A DNA stretch of 64,000 bases from the NCBI RefSeq assembly GCF_001952075.1, contig NZ_LXYU01000004.1, forward strand, positions 434,001 to 498,000, written 5' to 3'. Positions 60,932-64,000 of this stretch are shown piece after piece; position 1 is the first letter of the stretch, and each line of letters opens with the position of its first letter. The notes under the pieces are model-generated. The model was given only the letters and a program-made list of their open reading frames with translations, made no database searches and was not told where the DNA came from. Position numbers and translations under genes: made by a program. Origin of the DNA: Ditibartonella apis. GTDB lineage: Bacteria; Pseudomonadota; Alphaproteobacteria; Rhizobiales; Rhizobiaceae.

Positions 60932-61300
60932 CTATAGCACTTCTGGCGCGAGCGAAATAATCTTCATATGATTCTTACCGCGAAGTTCACGGGGAACCGG
61001 TCCGAAGATACGAGTACCGATCGGCTCTTTCTTATTATCAACCAAAACAGCAGCGTTCTTGTCGAAACGAATAACACTACCGTCAGCGCGACGAATATCC
61101 TTGGCAGTACGAACTACCACGGCTTTCATCACATCACCTTTTTTTACGCGGCCACGAGGAATAGCTTCTTTAACCGAGACAACAATAATGTCGCCAACGG
61201 AAGCATATTTCCGTTTCGAGCCGCCCAGCACCTTGATGCACATGACACGACGGGCGCCGGAATTATCCGCGACGTCGAGGTTTGTTTGCATCTGAATCAT
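60932..61300 (-). CDS. rplN: 50S ribosomal protein L14
   Basis: 122 residues; [20 protein letters not shown] and [20 protein letters not shown] are L14 motifs. ATG at 61300 follows AAGGCGG by six bases. A 144-bp gap with a terminator-like hairpin separates it from rpsQ upstream. Confidence 0.98.
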   Translation of the reverse strand: MIQMQTNLDVADNSGARRVMCIKVLGGSKRKYASVGDIIVVSVKEAIPRGRVKKGDVMKAVVVRTAKDIRRADGSVIRFDKNAAVLVDNKKEPIGTRIFGPVPRELRGKNHMKIISLAPEVL

Positions 61301-61385
61301 GACTGGCCGCCTTCTCTAAATGTTTACGTCCGGCAGTGCATTTGACACATTCGGACTTGCCTGTCAAATTATGATTAAGACTTTT

Positions 61386-61417
61386 TCAAAACAAAATGCT
61401 GGGCGCAACAGCACCCA
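61386..61417 (-). terminator. Terminator-like hairpin between rpsQ and rplN
   Basis: TGGGCGC (61400-61406), loop AACA, GCACCCA (61411-61417): a seven-pair stem with one G-U pair on the minus strand, followed by GCATTTTGTTTTG. In E. coli the S10 and spc operons are split at this same junction. Confidence 0.6.
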
Positions 61418-61444
61418 ACGTTCTGTATGTAAAAATCCGACTGA

Positions 61445-61684
61445 TTAAGCAGCGCCGTTCTTTACAACGACCCAGCGTTTATCTTTCGAAATCGGCTTCG
61501 ATTCTTGAATAAAAACCTCGTCACCAACTTTGAATTCGTTGTTTTCGTCATGCGCTTTGTACTTCTTCGACTGACTGACAGTCTTCTGTAGAAGCGGATG
61601 CGAATAGCGCCGCTCTACCTTGACTACAACAGTCTTATCGTTCTTGTCGCTGACGACAACGCCTTGCAGAATGCGTTTAGGCAT
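61445..61684 (-). CDS. rpsQ: 30S ribosomal protein S17
   Basis: 79 residues, [20 protein letters not shown] and [20 protein letters not shown], the S17 OB-fold. Primary 16S rRNA binder. 12 bp after rpmC. Confidence 0.98.
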   Translation of the reverse strand: MPKRILQGVVVSDKNDKTVVVKVERRYSHPLLQKTVSQSKKYKAHDENNEFKVGDEVFIQESKPISKDKRWVVVKNGAA

Positions 61685-61696
61685 GTCTTAACTTCC

Positions 61697-61897
61697 TTAA
61701 GCCTTGCTTTCGGCCGCCTTCTGGCGGGCGATTGTTTTTATGCGCGCGATATCACGGCGAACCTGCTTAACGCGTGCTGTTTTTTCCAACTGACCGGTTG
61801 CTTTCTGAAAACGCAGATTGAACTGCTCTTTCTTCAGCTTGGCCAACTCTTCATTCATCTGATCGAGCGTCTGAGCCCGTACTTCTGCGGCTTTCAT
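61697..61897 (-). CDS. rpmC: 50S ribosomal protein L29
   Basis: 66 residues forming two long helices: [20 protein letters not shown] and [16 protein letters not shown] are characteristic. Located at the tunnel exit. 12 bp after rplP. Confidence 0.98.
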   Translation of the reverse strand: MKAAEVRAQTLDQMNEELAKLKKEQFNLRFQKATGQLEKTARVKQVRRDIARIKTIARQKAAESKA

Positions 61898-61909
61898 CGC
61901 TTAGTCCCT

Positions 61910-62323
61910 TTATTCAGCTATACGCTGGACGAAACGTGTTTTAATTGGAAGCTTTGATGCGCCCAACCGTAACGCTTCACGTGCCACATCTTCGGGTACG
62001 CCGTCAAGTTCAAACATAATACGTCCCGGTGCAACACGTGTTGCCCAAAATTCAACAGCGCCTTTACCTTTACCCATACGAACTTCGGTAGGCTTCGATG
62101 ATACCGGAACATCCGGAAAAACGCGGATCCACACACGGCCGGCACGCTTCATCTGACGCGTGATAGCACGACGGGCCGCCTCAAGCTGACGTGCAGTAAC
62201 ACGTTCAGGCTCCATGGCCTTAAGACCATAGGCACCAAAATTAAGTTCCGTACCACCCTTCGAAACACCGTGAATACGGCCTTTGAACTGCTTGCGGAAC
62301 TTTGTGCGTTTTGGCTGCAACAT
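61910..62323 (-). CDS. rplP: 50S ribosomal protein L16
   Basis: 137 residues, [19 protein letters not shown] at the start, RKAITR-like segment [20 protein letters not shown] and [21 protein letters not shown]16 helps form the A-site. Between rpsC and rpmC. Confidence 0.98.
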   Translation of the reverse strand: MLQPKRTKFRKQFKGRIHGVSKGGTELNFGAYGLKAMEPERVTARQLEAARRAITRQMKRAGRVWIRVFPDVPVSSKPTEVRMGKGKGAVEFWATRVAPGRIMFELDGVPEDVAREALRLGASKLPIKTRFVQRIAE

Positions 62324-62362
62324 TGTTCTCTACTCCAAATCCTTCTTTGCCCGTCTAAAAAA

Positions 62363-63073
62363 TCAGGCGTTTTCGCGACGGCGGTTCGTGTTTGAACCTT
62401 GATTATCGCCTTCAATAGCACGACGTTCGGAAGCCATCGGGTCATGTTCAAGAATCTCACCCTTGAATACCCAAACCTTCACGCCACAGATACCATAGGC
62501 AGTATTGGCTTCGGCCGTACCGTAATCAATATCTGCACGCAAGGTATGAAGAGGAACGCGTCCTTCGCGGTACCATTCCATACGGGCAATTTCAGCACCA
62601 CCAAGACGACCGGCACAGTTGATACGGATACCTTCAGCACCAAGACGCATTGCTGACTGCACTGCACGCTTCATTGCGCGACGGAAAGCAACACGACGTT
62701 CTAACTGCTGTGCAATTGACTGTGCAATCAACTCGGCGTCAACTTCCGGCTTGCGGACCTCGACGATGTTCAAAGCTGTATCAGCATGTGTCATTTCAGA
62801 CAGTTTGCGACGCAACTTCTCGATGTCGGCCCCCTTCTTACCAATGATAAGACCAGGACGAGCTGAATGAATCGTTACACGGCACTTCTTATGCGGACGT
62901 TCAATAACAACTTCCGAAATCGCTGCCTGTTTCAACTCATTCATGACATACTTGCGGATTTTCAAATCTTCATGCAACAACCGGCCATATTCACCGGTAT
63001 CAGCATACCAACGAGAATCCCATGTACGATTGATACCGAGACGAAGCCCGATAGGATTGATCTTCTGACCCAT
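62363..63073 (-). CDS. rpsC: 30S ribosomal protein S3
   Basis: 236 residues: [20 protein letters not shown], the KH domain with [17 protein letters not shown], and the C-terminal [21 protein letters not shown]3 is part of the mRNA entry helicase. Its ATG shares a base with the rplV stop (TAATG). Confidence 0.98.
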   Translation of the reverse strand: MGQKINPIGLRLGINRTWDSRWYADTGEYGRLLHEDLKIRKYVMNELKQAAISEVVIERPHKKCRVTIHSARPGLIIGKKGADIEKLRRKLSEMTHADTALNIVEVRKPEVDAELIAQSIAQQLERRVAFRRAMKRAVQSAMRLGAEGIRINCAGRLGGAEIARMEWYREGRVPLHTLRADIDYGTAEANTAYGICGVKVWVFKGEILEHDPMASERRAIEGDNQGSNTNRRRENA

Positions 63074-63462
63074 TATGCGGCCTCCTCTTTATCGGACACT
63101 TCGCGAACAACAATTGTAAGATGAGAGAACGGACGCAAAATTCTGCTGGCGCGGCCACGACCACGCACATGAAACCGCTTCATAACAATCGATTTACCGA
63201 CTGAAGCTTCCGCTACGATAAGCGAATCGACATCCAGATCGTGATTGTTTTCTGCATTGGCAATCGCAGATTCTAATGTCTTTTTCACCGTATCGGCAAT
63301 GCGTTTACGAGAAAAAGTCAAATCTGCAAGAGCTGTATTAACTTTCTTACCGCGAATCATTGCCGCTACAAGATTAAGCTTCTGCGGGCTAACACGAATT
63401 GTGCGAGCTACAGCCTTTGCTTCATTATCTTTAAGCTGGCGCGGAGCCTTAGCTTTGCCCAT
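63073..63462 (-). CDS. rplV: 50S ribosomal protein L22
   Basis: 129 residues; [20 protein letters not shown] and [20 protein letters not shown] are L22 motifs. It lines the exit tunnel. Two bases separate it from rpsS. Confidence 0.98.
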   Translation of the reverse strand: MGKAKAPRQLKDNEAKAVARTIRVSPQKLNLVAAMIRGKKVNTALADLTFSRKRIADTVKKTLESAIANAENNHDLDVDSLIVAEASVGKSIVMKRFHVRGRGRASRILRPFSHLTIVVREVSDKEEAA

Positions 63463-63464
63463 TA

Positions 63465-63743
63465 TTACTTCCTCTTCGCTTTCTTGTCCGCACCGTGACC
63501 ATAATAGCTGCGGGTTGGAGCGAACTCACCGAACTTATGTCCGACCATTTCTTCCGAAACAGAAACAGGAACATGCTTGTTTCCGTTATAGACGCCAAAG
63601 GTCAAGCCAACAAATTGCGGCAAAATCGTGGAGCGGCGGCTCCACATTTTAATAACCTCGTTACGACCGCCGGCACGTACCTTCTCAGCTTTCTTGAGAA
63701 GATAGCCGTCAACAAACGGTCCTTTCCATACTGAACGAGCCAC
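63465..63743 (-). CDS. rpsS: 30S ribosomal protein S19
   Basis: 92 residues: [40 protein letters not shown] and [20 protein letters not shown] are the conserved S19 blocks. It binds the 30S head with S13. Confidence 0.98.
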   Translation of the reverse strand: MARSVWKGPFVDGYLLKKAEKVRAGGRNEVIKMWSRRSTILPQFVGLTFGVYNGNKHVPVSVSEEMVGHKFGEFAPTRSYYGHGADKKAKRK

Positions 63744-63758
63744 TTCAGACTACCTCTC

Positions 63759-64000
63759 TTATTTCTTGCGTTGATGACGTGAGCGCATGATGAATTTATC
63801 AGTCGCCTTGTTCGAACGTGTACGCTTGCCCTTTGTAGGTTTACCCCACGGAGAAACCGGATGACGCCCGCCTGATGTACGGCCTTCACCACCACCATGT
63901 GGGTGATCGACCGGGTTCATTGCAACACCACGAACATGTGGACGCTTACCACGCCAACGGGCGCGACCGGCTTTACCGTCATTTGTGTTACCATGATCGG
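63759..64000 (-). CDS. rplB: 50S ribosomal protein L2 (C-terminal part, cut by window edge)
   Basis: The last 79 or so residues of L2 are present, ending [11 protein letters not shown] at a TAA (63759-63761). The peptidyl-transferase-near block [20 protein letters not shown] and [15 protein letters not shown] are unmistakable. The N-terminal two thirds lie outside the window; rplW, rplD, rplC and rpsJ should follow. Confidence 0.97.
   Translation of the reverse strand, partial: DHGNTNDGKAGRARWRGKRPHVRGVAMNPVDHPHGGGEGRTSGGRHPVSPWGKPTKGKRTRSNKATDKFIMRSRHQRKK

Overview
The window is chromosomal DNA of an alphaproteobacterium of the order Rhizobiales (Hyphomicrobiales), by eye about mid-40s % G+C. 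The closest fit is the Bartonellaceae/Brucellaceae branch. The support is an Omp2-type porin, an NdvA/ChvA cyclic-glucan exporter, a recA-alaS pair, the coaD-ppiA-ppiB-queA-tgt order, GTTC-N7-GTTC LexA boxes and a 101-residue zinc-free S14. A large cobalamin pathway argues against a strongly reduced vertebrate-type Bartonella and would fit a gut-associated relative. The genus is inference.

Layout. 1-600: 5' part of an MFS efflux gene. 835-15605: cobalamin region in several units: cobA-cobB (-), cbiD-cobK (+), terB-like/cobE/cobM (-), a TauE/SafE exporter (+), cobP-cobW-cobN-cobO-EamA (-) and cobQ (-). Together these encode precorrin methylation and reduction, ring amidation, cobalt insertion, adenosylation and nucleotide-loop activation. 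cobG/cobZ, cobI, cobJ, cobH, cobL, cobS, cobT, cobC/cobD and cobV must lie elsewhere. 16092-24705: luciferase-like oxidoreductase, the queuosine genes tgt and queA, two cyclophilins, coaD and gyrA. 24948-35958: MarC protein, ssb and uvrA (divergent), porin, nnr, glnB-glnA and a small exported protein. 36609-41608: ohr, ATP12 chaperone, HAD phosphatase, pseudouridine synthase and ndvA. 42623-51392: alaS, recA, an OmpA lipoprotein, rarA and a Do-type protease. 52200-64000: the S10/spc/alpha ribosomal block on the minus strand, from rplQ up to a truncated rplB.

Regulation readable in the sequence: LexA boxes before recA and uvrA and a weaker one before degQ-rarA; a sigma-54 promoter before glnB-glnA; many strong intrinsic terminators; and three terminator-like hairpins inside the ribosomal block. 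No B12 riboswitch was seen by eye before any cob gene. TTG starts are unusually common (cobK, cobP, cobQ, HAD gene, ndvA, rarA).

No wholly new multi-gene system stands out. The most interesting points are a Tgt whose four zinc ligands are reduced to one, a cluster of hairpins at 15718-15860 that may be a small RNA, a 68-bp antisense overlap of cobK and cobM, the internal hairpins of the ribosomal block, a 71-codon ORF broken by one base near 30 kb, and two tandem repeats.
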